Assembly (NCBI RefSeq): GCF_007992095.1
Contig: NZ_BJZP01000026.1
Span: forward strand, 1-64,000
Reading direction: 5' to 3'
Source: Paenirhizobium naphthalenivorans
GTDB taxonomy: Bacteria > Pseudomonadota > Alphaproteobacteria > Rhizobiales > Rhizobiaceae
DNA: 64,000 bases
Positions 17,721 through 26,793 of the stretch are shown in pieces; within the stretch, counting starts at the first letter, position 1, and each line of letters starts with the position of its first letter. The notes under the pieces are model-generated. The model was not told the origin of the DNA. It did no database searches and saw only the letters and a list, made by a program, of their open reading frames with translations. The position numbers and the translations under genes are program-made.

Positions 17721-17756
17721 GAAAAGGCCCGGCGCCATTGGCGGCCGGGCCTTTTC
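17721..17756 (-). terminator. Terminator of efp, possibly bidirectional
   Basis: GAAAAGGCCCGGC (17721-17733) pairs with GCCGGGCCTTTTC (about 17744-17756) around a GCCATTGGC loop. The A run on one side and T run on the other let it act in both directions; it lies 25 bases beyond the efp stop. Confidence 0.82.
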
Positions 17757-17780
17757 GTCAAATCGGAGATGAGCCGAGAA

Positions 17781-18350
17781 TCAGTTCTTTGCGCGCTCGA
17801 CGTAGGAATTGTCTTCCGTTGCAATGACAACGCGCGTGCCGGCGTCAACATGCGGCGGGACAAGCGTGCGAAGACCGTTCGACAGGATCGCTGGCTTGTA
17901 GGAAGACGACGCCGTCTGCCCCTTCACGACCGGTTCGGTCTCGACGATCTCGAGCGTCACGTGACGCGGAAGCTGGATGGCGAGCGCAATACCTTCGTGC
18001 ATGGAGAGAACGCAGGTCATGCCTTCCTGCAGATAAGCCTTCTGGTCGCCCATGGTTTCGGCATCGACCACGACCTGGTCGTAGGATTCCGGGTTCATGA
18101 AATGGAAGCCTTCACCGTCCTCATAGAGGAACTGGAAATTCACGTCCTCGACGAACGCGCGCTCGACCTGTTCGGTGGTGCGCCAGCGTTCCGACACCTT
18201 CACACCGTCAACGATGCGGCGCATGTTCACCTGCGTGACAGGCGTGCCCTTGCCGGGATGGAAGTTTTCGGCGGTGAGCACGACATAGAGTTTGCCGTCC
18301 ACATCCAGAACGTTGCCCTTGCGAACTGAAGAGGCGATGACCTTGACCAT
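17781..18350 (-). CDS. efp: Translation elongation factor P (189 aa)
   Basis: EF-P binds ribosomes stalled at polyproline stretches and promotes peptide-bond formation. Standard length with three beta-barrel domains. The modification loop HPGKGTP carries Lys34, the residue lysylated in E. coli, and both EpmA and EpmB are encoded divergently next door, so the modified form is expected here. ATG 18350 follows AAGGAAA at good spacing; the frame extends upstream across the divergent promoter but without support. The Agrobacterium orthologue is chvH, needed for virulence, so this factor can matter for host interaction in rhizobia. Confidence 0.97.
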   Translation of the reverse strand: MVKVIASSVRKGNVLDVDGKLYVVLTAENFHPGKGTPVTQVNMRRIVDGVKVSERWRTTEQVERAFVEDVNFQFLYEDGEGFHFMNPESYDQVVVDAETMGDQKAYLQEGMTCVLSMHEGIALAIQLPRHVTLEIVETEPVVKGQTASSSYKPAILSNGLRTLVPPHVDAGTRVVIATEDNSYVERAKN

Positions 18351-18497
18351 TGGATTTCCTTGTAACTGCGAGGGTCCCGTCGTAAAGGACGACCCGCCGT
18401 CCCTGCTGACGTCTTTATTGAGATTTTCTTGGGCGCAACTAACCCAAAATCGACGAAATAGCCAGCCCGTGTTGCAACAAGGACCGAGAATGCCGGA

Positions 18498-19562
18498 ATG
18501 ATCGAACGTCGTCGCTCCTCTGCTGCCTGGTGGACGCCCTCGGCCCACGCCGACCGACGCCCCTTCCTGCTCGGCCGTAACGCCATCCAATCGGCTTTCC
18601 GGGACTATTTCGCCAGTCGCGACTTCATCGAGGTGGACACGGCGACACTTCAGGTTTCCCCTGGCAATGAGGCCCATTTACACGCCTTTACGACAGAGGC
18701 CATCGGCAACGACGGCGTCGCCTCGCCACTTTACCTGCACACCTCCCCCGAATTCGCTTGCAAGAAAATTCTGGCGGCCGGAGAGCCGCGCATCTCCTGC
18801 TTCGCCCACGTCTATCGTAACCGTGAGCGCGGCCCGCTGCATCACCCCGAATTCACCATGCTGGAATGGTACAGAGTCGGCGAAAGTTACGAAGTCCTGA
18901 TGCAGGACTGTGCCGCTCTTCTGGCCCTGTCAGCCGAAACGATGAAGACCCGGGGCTTCCACTATCGCGGCCACGGCTGTGACCCGTTTCTCGAACCTGA
19001 GCGCCTGTCGGTGGCCGAAGCCTTCGAACGCCATGCCGCAATCGACCTGCTCGCCTCGGTTGAGGCCAGCGGCGCCACCGATCGCGATCACCTCGCGGCC
19101 GAACTGCGCAAGGCCGGTATGCGCGTCGCCGATGACGACACTTGGGCCGATCTGTTCAGCCGGGTGATCGTCGAGAAGGTCGAACCCCATCTGGGATTCG
19201 GCCGGCCCACCATTCTGGACGAATACCCCGTCTGCGAGGCGGCCCTTGCCCGACCGGCCGCGCGTGACCCCCGCGTCGCCGAGCGGTTCGAACTCTATGC
19301 CTGCGGCGTCGAACTGGCCAACGCCTTTGGTGAATTGACCGACGCCAACGAACAGCGCCGCCGTTTCGAGGCCGAGATGGCCGAGAAGCTGCGCGTCTAT
19401 GGCGAGATTTACCCACTCGATGAGGATTTCCTCGACGCGCTGGCCATCATGCCGGACGCCTCTGGTATTGCGCTCGGTTTCGATCGCCTCGTCATGCTGG
19501 CGACGGGTGCATTGCGTATCGATCAGGTGATGTGGGCACCAGTGGCGGAGACCTCATCGTGA
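18498..19562 (+). CDS. epmA: EF-P--lysine ligase EpmA (PoxA/GenX/YjeA, 354 aa)
   Basis: Class II lysyl-tRNA-synthetase paralogue lacking the anticodon-binding domain; it attaches (R)-beta-lysine to Lys34 of EF-P using ATP. Motif 2 is visible in [25 protein letters not shown] and motif 3 in [14 protein letters not shown]. Length fits the family. Its start is 147 bases from the divergent efp start, and it overlaps epmB by four bases (GTGA). The N-terminal block [11 protein letters not shown] is also typical. No stand-alone lysine hydroxylase EpmC is in the window. Confidence 0.94.
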   Translation: MIERRRSSAAWWTPSAHADRRPFLLGRNAIQSAFRDYFASRDFIEVDTATLQVSPGNEAHLHAFTTEAIGNDGVASPLYLHTSPEFACKKILAAGEPRISCFAHVYRNRERGPLHHPEFTMLEWYRVGESYEVLMQDCAALLALSAETMKTRGFHYRGHGCDPFLEPERLSVAEAFERHAAIDLLASVEASGATDRDHLAAELRKAGMRVADDDTWADLFSRVIVEKVEPHLGFGRPTILDEYPVCEAALARPAARDPRVAERFELYACGVELANAFGELTDANEQRRRFEAEMAEKLRVYGEIYPLDEDFLDALAIMPDASGIALGFDRLVMLATGALRIDQVMWAPVAETSS

Positions 19563-20599
19563 CGTCGGCGAGCCTGCGCAGTGTCGACGACCTGATTGCC
19601 GCCGGGCTCGTTTCTGCCGATGAGCGCAAAAATCTCGACACGGTCGCCGCTCGCTATGCAATTTCGATCACGCCGACAGTCGGATCGCTGATCGACCGGA
19701 CAAACCCCGACGATCCGATTGCCCTCCAGTATGTCCCGACGGCAGGCGAGCTCATCGAGACACCTGACGAGCGCGCCGACCCGATCGGCGACCACGCCCA
19801 TAGCCCCGTCGAGGGTATCGTCCACCGTTACCCGGACCGCGTGCTCCTCAAGGTCGTACATGTCTGTCCGGTCTATTGCCGCTTTTGCTTCCGCCGCGAA
19901 ATGGTCGGCCCTCAGGGCGACGGCAACCTGACGGCGGCCCAAGTGGAAAACGCCCTCGCCTATATCCGTTCTCATCCGGATATCTGGGAAGTCATCCTGA
20001 CCGGTGGAGATCCGCTGATTCTCTCGCCTCGCCGCCTGCATGACATCATGGCAGAACTGGCGACGATTCCGCATGTGAGGATCGTGCGCCTCCACAGCCG
20101 CGTCCCCGCCGTCGACCCGGAACGCATCAACGATGCGCTGATCGACGCGCTCAAGGCCAGTGGCAAGACGCTCTATGTCGCGCTGCACGCGAACCACCCG
20201 CGTGAGATGTCGCAGCCCGTCCGCGACGCCTGCGCCCGGCTTGTCGACGCCGGCATCGCCGTGGTCAGCCAGAGCGTGCTCTTGAAGGGTGTGAATGACG
20301 ACCCGGATGTGCTTGCCGCGCTGATGCGCATCTTCGTCGAGAACCGGATCAAGCCCTATTACCTACATCACCCGGATCTGGCGCCGGGAACAGGGCATTT
20401 CCGTCTGTCGATCGCCGAGGGCCAGGCCATCATGCAGGCCCTGCGGAGCAAAGTCTCGGGCCTTTGCATTCCGACCTATATCCTCGACCTGCCGGGGGGC
20501 CACGGCAAGGTGTCCATCGGCGATGGCATGTTGAGCGAAATCGAGCCCGGTCGCTATGCGGTCATTGATCGCAAGGGCGAGCTCCATAAATATCCCTAA
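19559..20599 (+). CDS. epmB: EF-P beta-lysylation protein EpmB, radical SAM lysine 2,3-aminomutase (346 aa)
   Basis: Radical SAM/PLP enzyme making (R)-beta-lysine from L-lysine for EpmA. The cluster-binding motif CPVYCRFC places cysteines at residues 103, 107 and 110 (CX3CX2C), and TGGDPL follows as in aminomutases. I chose GTG 19559, overlapping the epmA stop as GTGA, with GGAGAC upstream; the frame could open 9 codons earlier inside epmA. The C-terminus carries the PLP-domain signature KPYYLHHPDLAPGTGHF. Transcribed with epmA, opposite to efp. Confidence 0.94.
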   Translation: MTSASLRSVDDLIAAGLVSADERKNLDTVAARYAISITPTVGSLIDRTNPDDPIALQYVPTAGELIETPDERADPIGDHAHSPVEGIVHRYPDRVLLKVVHVCPVYCRFCFRREMVGPQGDGNLTAAQVENALAYIRSHPDIWEVILTGGDPLILSPRRLHDIMAELATIPHVRIVRLHSRVPAVDPERINDALIDALKASGKTLYVALHANHPREMSQPVRDACARLVDAGIAVVSQSVLLKGVNDDPDVLAALMRIFVENRIKPYYLHHPDLAPGTGHFRLSIAEGQAIMQALRSKVSGLCIPTYILDLPGGHGKVSIGDGMLSEIEPGRYAVIDRKGELHKYP

Positions 20600-20704
20600 G
20601 AGCGTGCGAATCGCCTCTGCACGCAGCAGGCGTCGCGCCATCTACAAACGTTAAACGCTTTCGCCGCACATCCATTGACGAACGTCAGAGCCGCTCATTT
20701 TTCC

Positions 20705-20732
20705 TTAACTACGGCATTTAGCGAAATATTAT
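20705..20732 (+). promoter_or_regulatory. Candidate promoter of the carrier-protein operon
   Basis: TTAACT (20705-20710) and TATTAT (20727-20732) are separated by 16 bases, about 60 bases before the carrier-protein start. A direct repeat GCATTTAGC occurs at 20714-20722 and 20758-20766, and TTAGCG is mirrored by CGCTAA downstream of the -10. The repeats could bind a regulator. The region is clearly AT-richer than the flanking genes. Confidence 0.4.
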
Positions 20733-20794
20733 GCTTTCAACGCTAAGAAATCACCCAGCATTTAGCAAGAATAGCATCCGGGAAAGGTAAGTAG

Positions 20795-21046
20795 ATGAAC
20801 GAAACAATTCGGGCTTTGCTAGCGAAACTCGGTGGCCTGCCTGTATCCGTCGACACTGTCGCCGATGATGCCGATCTCTATGCGGCCGGCCTGTCGTCCT
20901 TCGCCTCCGTGCAGCTCATGCTCGGCTTGGAGGAAGCCTTCGATATCGAATTTCCAGATCACCTGCTGAACCGCAAATCGTTCGCCAGCATCGCCGCCAT
21001 CGAAACCACCGTCCAATCCATTCTCACGGACAGAAAGGTCGTCTGA
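20795..21046 (+). CDS. Stand-alone acyl/aminoacyl carrier protein (83 aa)
   Basis: Small four-helix carrier protein. The attachment site AGLSSFASVQL at the start of helix 2 has Ser35 in the phosphopantetheine position; the aspartate usual in fatty-acid ACP (GxDSL) is replaced by Ser34. It is therefore not the housekeeping AcpP, and this altered motif resembles the carriers served by amino acid:carrier-protein ligases in Bradyrhizobium. Its stop overlaps the next start (TGATG), and the ligase is two genes downstream, so it should be loaded with an amino acid after modification by a phosphopantetheinyl transferase encoded elsewhere. Ribosome-binding site GGGAAAGGTAAG is strong. Confidence 0.9.
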   Translation: MNETIRALLAKLGGLPVSVDTVADDADLYAAGLSSFASVQLMLGLEEAFDIEFPDHLLNRKSFASIAAIETTVQSILTDRKVV

Positions 21047-22227
21047 TGGACGTTTCCCCGCAGCTCCACGAAACGAACCTGAAGGCCCGTGCTATCCGGG
21101 TCGCAACGGTCGCGGCTGTCTATGCCGACGATGTGGACAAGGTCGGACGCTTCCCCCGCGAAGCGATCGAGGAAATGAAGGCTGCCAAGCTGCTGGGGAT
21201 CGTGATCCCCACCGAACTTGGCGGCGAAGGGCTGTCGACCTCCGAGATCGCGGAAGTCTGCACCATCATCGGCCAAGCCTGCGCCTCGAGCGCCATGATC
21301 TTCGCCATGCACCAGATCAAGACTTCAAGCCTCGTGTCGCACGGTCACGAGGCGGAGTGGCACCGGGATTTCATGCGGCGCGTCGCGAAGGAACAATTGC
21401 TCCTCGGCTCGGCGACGACCGAAGCCGGCATCGGCGGCAATATGCGCAACAGCATCTGCGCGATCGAAGTCACGGATGGCCGCTGCTACCTGGAAAAGGA
21501 CGCGACCGTCATCTCCTACGGCATCGATTGCGACGCCATCCTGATTACCTCGCGCAGCCACAAGGACGCGGCGTCCTCCGATCAGGTGATGACCGTCTTC
21601 CTCAAGGATCAGTATACGCTCGAACGCACCCAGACCTGGGACACGCTCGGCATGCGTGGCACCTGCTCCGATGGCTTCATCTTCAAGGGTGAGGCGCCAG
21701 CTGAACAGATACTGCCGAAACCCTTCGCCGAGATCGCCGCACAGTCCATGCTGGCGAGTGCCCATCTCTTGTGGAGCTCACTCTGGTACGGCATCGCGGT
21801 CGACGCATTCTCACGCGCCCAAAGCTTCGTGCGCGCCGCGGCCCGCAAGGCGCCCGGTACGCAGCCACCGGGCCTCGTCCAGCTCGCAGAGATGTCGAGC
21901 CAACTGCAGGTCGTCCGCGCCAACATCGTCAGCGGTCTGCAAACCTTCGAAGCGGCCCGCAAGGACCAGGACCGGCTTTCGTCTATGGGCTTCGCCGTCG
22001 CGATGAACAACGTCAAGATCGCATCCTCGGAAATGATCTTGCCGATCATCAACCAGGCCATGCGGATCTGCGGCATCCTCGGTTACAAGAACGGCACGCC
22101 CTACAGCCTCGGCCGGCATTTGCGTGACGCCCACTCGGCCGAACTGATGATCTCGAACGATCGCATTCTCGCCAACACCTCCACCATGCTGCTTGTACAC
22201 AAGCAAGAAACCGGATTGCTGGGATAG
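21046..22227 (+). CDS. Acyl-CoA-dehydrogenase-like flavoprotein of the carrier-protein operon (393 aa)
   Basis: Has the acyl-CoA dehydrogenase fold: N-terminal helical domain ([17 protein letters not shown]), middle beta domain ([15 protein letters not shown]) and C-terminal helical domain ending [21 protein letters not shown]. In ordinary family members RDA is followed by a stretch holding the catalytic glutamate (YEGT); by my ungapped alignment this protein has Ile369 there, in ELMISNDR. I also see no clear glutamate at the alternative helix-G position. It may therefore act on the aminoacyl thioester by another base, or be an oxidase or monooxygenase of the DszC/nitroalkane-oxidase side of the fold. 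Coupled to the carrier protein by a one-base overlap, so the carrier-bound amino acid is the likely substrate. Confidence 0.85.
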   Translation: MDVSPQLHETNLKARAIRVATVAAVYADDVDKVGRFPREAIEEMKAAKLLGIVIPTELGGEGLSTSEIAEVCTIIGQACASSAMIFAMHQIKTSSLVSHGHEAEWHRDFMRRVAKEQLLLGSATTEAGIGGNMRNSICAIEVTDGRCYLEKDATVISYGIDCDAILITSRSHKDAASSDQVMTVFLKDQYTLERTQTWDTLGMRGTCSDGFIFKGEAPAEQILPKPFAEIAAQSMLASAHLLWSSLWYGIAVDAFSRAQSFVRAAARKAPGTQPPGLVQLAEMSSQLQVVRANIVSGLQTFEAARKDQDRLSSMGFAVAMNNVKIASSEMILPIINQAMRICGILGYKNGTPYSLGRHLRDAHSAELMISNDRILANTSTMLLVHKQETGLLG

Positions 22228-22232
22228 GAACC

Positions 22233-23141
22233 ATGGATATGCAGGTAAGCTTCCTCGACCGCCTTTTCGAAAGCGGCCTCCTGATCGAAACCGGCGTCGA
22301 TGGCCTCTATGGTCGTGGCGGACGCTTCGAGGACGTAATCGCCGCTTTCGAGCGGCTGATCGATCGCTACGGTTCTGCCGATGGCGCTGAGGCGATCCGC
22401 TTCCCGCCGGGCATGAACCGCGCCTATTTCGAAAAAAGTGGCTACATGAAAAGCTTCCCGCAGCTGGCCGGCACCGTGCACAGCTTCTGCGGCAACGAGC
22501 TCGACCATATCAGCCTGCTGAAGTGCATGGACGCCGACGAAGACTGGACGAGCGAGCAGAAGGCGACAGACATCGTCCTGACGCCAGCCGCCTGTTATCC
22601 GCTCTACCCGACCATCGCCAAGCGCGGGAATCTACCGGAAAAGGGCGGATTGTATGACCTTCAGTCCTATTGCTTCCGCCATGAGCCCTCGAACGATCCG
22701 GCCCGCCAGCAGCTGTTCCGCATGCGCGAATATGTCTGCATGGGCAGCCAGGAGCACGTCACCGACTTCCGCCAGCTCTGGATGGATCGCGGCCAGCAGA
22801 TCATGGCGGAGGTTGCCCTGCCGGTCGAGATCGACGTCGCCAACGACCCGTTCTTCGGTCGCGCCGGCAAGATGCTCGCCAACAACCAGCGCGACCAGAA
22901 CCTCAAGTTCGAACTGCTGATCCCGATCACCTCGACCACGGCACCAACCGCCTGCATGAGCTTCAACTACCATCAGGATGCCTTCGGATCGAAGTGGGGG
23001 CTCAACCAGGCTGACGGATCCGTCGCCCATACCGCATGCGTCGGCTTCGGCTTGGAGCGCATCGCCCTAGCCCTGTTCCATCACCATGGGCTCGACGTCG
23101 ATCAGTGGCCTGAATCGGTCCGTGCCGCGCTCTGGAGCTGA
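22233..23141 (+). CDS. Amino acid:[carrier protein] ligase, seryl-tRNA-synthetase-like (302 aa)
   Basis: Class II synthetase core without a tRNA-binding arm. Motif 2 is at FRHEPSNDP (148-156) through [10 protein letters not shown], and motif 3 at [12 protein letters not shown] (271-282). Cys121, Glu166 and Cys269 match, with a constant offset of ten, the zinc ligands I recall for the Bradyrhizobium glycine:carrier-protein ligase (Cys131, Glu176, Cys279). That family activates glycine or alanine with ATP and transfers it to the phosphopantetheine of a small carrier protein rather than to tRNA. A cognate carrier is two genes upstream. Start is 5 bases after the flavoprotein stop. Which amino acid is used cannot be decided by eye. 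Confidence 0.9.
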   Translation: MDMQVSFLDRLFESGLLIETGVDGLYGRGGRFEDVIAAFERLIDRYGSADGAEAIRFPPGMNRAYFEKSGYMKSFPQLAGTVHSFCGNELDHISLLKCMDADEDWTSEQKATDIVLTPAACYPLYPTIAKRGNLPEKGGLYDLQSYCFRHEPSNDPARQQLFRMREYVCMGSQEHVTDFRQLWMDRGQQIMAEVALPVEIDVANDPFFGRAGKMLANNQRDQNLKFELLIPITSTTAPTACMSFNYHQDAFGSKWGLNQADGSVAHTACVGFGLERIALALFHHHGLDVDQWPESVRAALWS

Positions 23142-23145
23142 TCCG

Positions 23146-24114
23146 GTGACGCCTGCGGTATTCCCCGGACTGGATCCGGCCACCTATAAGCCGCATGCGC
23201 TGCATGCGAGCGATCGTATGTGGCCGGAGACCAACTGCTATGTCGACCTGTGGATCGAGGTGCTGGCCACACTTGGCCTTGCACCCGAGTCCATGCTCGG
23301 CTTCACGCTGACCCAGGACTTCGAGGGCGACCAGCTGACCTTCTTCAAGGTACCGCTGGAAGATCTCGAGGAACTCTACGGCATCCGCGTCACGGAATTG
23401 GCAATCTTCGACAGTGTTGAGGCACATGTCGCCGAGCAAATCGCGCGCGGCCGGCTCTGCCTTGTCGAGATGGACAGCTATTTCATGCCAGACACCCGTG
23501 GCGTCGGCTACCGCCAGGACCACGGCAAAACGACGGTTGCCATCAACCGGCTGGATCTCACCGGGCGCACGATGGATTATTTCCACAACGGCGGCTTCTT
23601 CACCGTCGGCGGCGAGGATTTCGACGGGCTGTTCCAGCACGACCTGCCCGAAGGCGCCCTACCTTTCCTACCCTATACCGAATTCGCCAAATTTCCGACC
23701 GCGCCATCATCGCCTGAGCACCAGCGCCAGACGGCCGAACGTCTGCTGAAGCGTCACTTCGCCAGACGGCCGGACAGCAATCCGCTCGCCGCCTTCGCTG
23801 CCGTTTTCCCGGTCCAGGTCGAGGCGATCGCCGAGCGCCCCTTTGGCTATTTCCACAAATACGCTTTCAACACGCTACGCCAGTTCGGCGCCAATTTCGA
23901 ACTGCTCGCCAGCCATCTCGCATGGCTCTCTGAAAGCCGGCATGGCGAAGCCATCGCCCAGGCATTGAGGGTTTCCGAAACGGCCAAAACCGTGCAATTC
24001 CAACTCGCCCGGGCCGTCACGCGGAAAAAGTTCGACCCGCTGCAATCGGCTCTGGACCCGGCGGCGCAGGCTTGGGACAAGCTCTTCGCGGAACTTGGCA
24101 AAACCCTCGCCTGA
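23146..24114 (+). CDS. DUF1839-family protein of the carrier-protein operon (322 aa)
   Basis: Conserved protein known chiefly from gene neighbourhoods with amino acid:carrier-protein ligases; I recognise it as DUF1839. Notable segments are ETNCYVDLWIEVL near the N-terminus, FKVPLEDLEELYGI, a central block with CLVEMDSYFMPDT and GKTTVAINRLD, and a helical C-terminal half (PFGYFHKYAFNTLRQFGANFELLA). There is no signal peptide or membrane segment, so it is cytosolic. The GTG at 23146, four bases after the ligase stop, is the natural start; the frame opens 20 codons earlier inside the ligase gene. Context suggests it uses the aminoacyl-carrier, perhaps as a transferase or condensing partner, but the function is unknown. 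Confidence 0.83.
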   Translation: MTPAVFPGLDPATYKPHALHASDRMWPETNCYVDLWIEVLATLGLAPESMLGFTLTQDFEGDQLTFFKVPLEDLEELYGIRVTELAIFDSVEAHVAEQIARGRLCLVEMDSYFMPDTRGVGYRQDHGKTTVAINRLDLTGRTMDYFHNGGFFTVGGEDFDGLFQHDLPEGALPFLPYTEFAKFPTAPSSPEHQRQTAERLLKRHFARRPDSNPLAAFAAVFPVQVEAIAERPFGYFHKYAFNTLRQFGANFELLASHLAWLSESRHGEAIAQALRVSETAKTVQFQLARAVTRKKFDPLQSALDPAAQAWDKLFAELGKTLA

Positions 24115-24123
24115 GGAGGCACA

Positions 24124-26598
24124 ATGACTGGCATGACCACTTATCTCGCAGCGGACGAACGCCCGCTGGAGCATGGCTGGACGCTGCTGGTCACCGAGGC
24201 AGGACGCTACAATGGCCCAAATGAGGTTCATCGCCCCGCCGCCCGGATTCCCGCACGCGTTCCCGGTACGGTGGCCGGCGCACTGACCGATGCCGGTCTG
24301 TTCAATCCCGAGAAGCCTGACCCCTTGCACAACAAGGACGCCTGGTATTTTCGCTCGCTCGAGGGAGAAAGCGCCGGCTCCGCGATTCTGCGCTTTGCCG
24401 GGCTCGCGACCATTGCCGAGATCTATGTGAACGGCGCGCTCTGCCTGTCTTCAGACAGCATGTACGAAGCGCACGACATGGAACTGACGCTGAGCGGCCA
24501 CGACGAACTTGCCATATGCTTTCGCGCTCTTGGCCCCCACCTAGACAAACGGGGCCCCCGCGCGCGTTGGCGCCCGCAGATGATGGATCATCAGGGCCTA
24601 CGTCTGATCCGCACCACGCCGCTTGGACATATGCCCGGCTGGTGTCCGGAAATTCACCCGGTCGGCCCGTTTCGACCGATCAGCCTGATCCGGAAAGGCA
24701 GTCATGCGCTGTCCGGTCTGGCGATCCGCGCCGACCTCGAAACCGGCGGCAGTGGCCGTCTTTCGGTCGCTTTCGCCATGCACGCGGAGGGGGCGGATTT
24801 GCGGCTTACCTGCGCAGGGCACGAAATACCTCTGAGCCAGGATGACACCGGAAGGTGGACCGCAGAACTCGTCATCCCCTCGGTCGAACCCTGGTGGCCT
24901 CGCACGCACGGAGAACCGAAACTTCACGATGCAGGGCTCACCATCGATGGTGAGCCCCATTCGCTCGGACTCGTCGGCTTCCGCCGCATCGCGATCGATC
25001 GTGGAGCGGATGACCGAGGCTTCGGACTCGTCGTTAATGGTCAGCCGGTCTTTTGCCGCGGCGCCGTGTGGACCAACGCCGATGTTCTGCGCTTGCCCGG
25101 GACTGCGGAAGCCTATGCGCCCTGGCTCATGCTTGCCGCCGAGGCCGGCATGAACATGATCCGCATCGGCGGCACGATGACCTATGAGAGCGCCGATTTC
25201 TTCCGCCTCTGCGACCGACTCGGGCTTCTGGTCTGGCAGGACTTCATGTTCGCCAATTTCGACTATCCGATTGCGGACGAGGCCTTTGCGGCAAACGTCG
25301 CGCGGGAACTGCACCAGCTACTCGGTTCGATTCAGGGCTGCCCTTCGCTCGCGGTTCTGTGCGGCGGCAGCGAAGTCTATCAGCAGGGCGCCATGCTGGG
25401 CCTGCCCGAACGCATATGGAAGACACAGTTCTACGAGGAGACCTTGCGGGAGCTGTCGACCGGACTGTGCCCGGACGTTCCCTATGTGGCAAACTCGCCC
25501 TCGGACGGTGCGATGCCCTTTTCGCCGAACGAAGGTGTCACCCACTATTACGGCGTCGGGGCCTATTGCCGGCCGCTGGAGGATGCCCGCCGCGCCGAGG
25601 TTCGCTTTGCCGCCGAGAGCCTGGCGTTTGCACATGTGCCGCAACAGGCGACGCTGGACACCCACCTTCCAATCGCCCCCGTTCACGATCCACGCTGGAA
25701 GGCGCGAGTGCCACGCGATCGCGGCGCCTCCTGGGATTTCGAGGACATCCGCGACCATTATCTCGAGGACCTCTACAAACTCGACCCGGCCCGGCTGAGA
25801 CGCGAGGATCCCGCCCGTTACCTCGACCTGTCGCGCGCCGTCACCGGTGAGGTCGTGAGCGAAACCTATGCCGAGTGGCGCCGCGCCGCCTCGACCTGCA
25901 AGGGCGCCCTTGTCTGGACTCTGCAGGATCTCTTGCCCGGTCCCGGTTGGGGCGTCATTGATTCGACCGGCGAACCGAAACCGGTCTGGTACGCGCTGAA
26001 ACGTGCCTTCCGGCCTGTACAGGTGAACCTGACGAACGAAGGCACCAATGGTCTCGATGTGCATGTGTTGAACGAGACCGACACGTTGTTGGCGCTAGAC
26101 CTCGACCTTACCTGCCTGCGCGACGGCGCCCAGCCGGTTGTGGGCGGCCGACGCTCGCTGAGCCTCTCCGCACGAGGCACCCTGCGCATCCCGGCAACCG
26201 AGCTGTTTGGCGCCTTCTTCGACGCGCCCTACGCCTTCCGTTTCGGCCCGCCGTCCCACGATGTGACCGTCGCACGCCTCACCGATCCCATCTCCGGGAA
26301 AGTAATCGCGGAGGCCTGCCATTTCCCGCTCGGCCGGGACAAGGCCATGCACGATGCCGCCATCGAGGCCCGCGTCGAGGACGAAGGCGGAGCTTGGCAC
26401 TTACTTCTGTCGACCCCGACCCTCGCCCAGTCGCTGCATATTGAGGTCGATGGCTTTCGCCCGGAGGACGACTGGTTCCACCTGGCACCAGGCCCGATCC
26501 GACGCATAGCGCTCATCCCGCGAGACATGACCGTCGGCGGCCAAAAGCCGTCGGGGGTCATCACCCAGCTCGGCTCACGTAGCCGCATCGCCTTCTAG
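24124..26598 (+). CDS. Glycoside hydrolase family 2, beta-mannosidase-like (824 aa)
   Basis: Large cytosolic GH2-type protein with no signal peptide. The N-terminal jelly-roll (about 1-180; RIPARVPGTVAGALTDAG and DAWYFRS) and TIM-barrel are recognisable as beta-mannosidase-like. By alignment the acid/base is Glu417 in LCGGSEVYQ, where true mannosidases usually have NNE or GNSE, and the nucleophile is Glu498 in FAAESLAFAHVP. The C-terminal part (about 640-824) is beta-rich. It starts 9 bases after the DUF1839 gene, so it belongs to the carrier-protein operon, which is a strange partner for a glycosidase: it may trim or transfer a sugar on the operon's product instead of degrading polysaccharide. 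Activity and sugar are uncertain. Confidence 0.82.
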   Translation: MTGMTTYLAADERPLEHGWTLLVTEAGRYNGPNEVHRPAARIPARVPGTVAGALTDAGLFNPEKPDPLHNKDAWYFRSLEGESAGSAILRFAGLATIAEIYVNGALCLSSDSMYEAHDMELTLSGHDELAICFRALGPHLDKRGPRARWRPQMMDHQGLRLIRTTPLGHMPGWCPEIHPVGPFRPISLIRKGSHALSGLAIRADLETGGSGRLSVAFAMHAEGADLRLTCAGHEIPLSQDDTGRWTAELVIPSVEPWWPRTHGEPKLHDAGLTIDGEPHSLGLVGFRRIAIDRGADDRGFGLVVNGQPVFCRGAVWTNADVLRLPGTAEAYAPWLMLAAEAGMNMIRIGGTMTYESADFFRLCDRLGLLVWQDFMFANFDYPIADEAFAANVARELHQLLGSIQGCPSLAVLCGGSEVYQQGAMLGLPERIWKTQFYEETLRELSTGLCPDVPYVANSPSDGAMPFSPNEGVTHYYGVGAYCRPLEDARRAEVRFAAESLAFAHVPQQATLDTHLPIAPVHDPRWKARVPRDRGASWDFEDIRDHYLEDLYKLDPARLRREDPARYLDLSRAVTGEVVSETYAEWRRAASTCKGALVWTLQDLLPGPGWGVIDSTGEPKPVWYALKRAFRPVQVNLTNEGTNGLDVHVLNETDTLLALDLDLTCLRDGAQPVVGGRRSLSLSARGTLRIPATELFGAFFDAPYAFRFGPPSHDVTVARLTDPISGKVIAEACHFPLGRDKAMHDAAIEARVEDEGGAWHLLLSTPTLAQSLHIEVDGFRPEDDWFHLAPGPIRRIALIPRDMTVGGQKPSGVITQLGSRSRIAF

Positions 26599-26793
26599 CG
26601 AAACCCGAACCAGCTCCGGAAGCAGGTGACTCTGTGCTTGAGCATCGACGACGGGGATACGCTCGCGAAAGACGCAATGGGAACGGAGTTTTCCGAGGCC
26701 GCCCCTAAGCTTGTCGTCAATGGGTTTGCGACGCCGCCAGACTGCGATAAAGACAGCGGCGTCCACCCTCGGGACGAGGAAAAGGTTGAAAAG

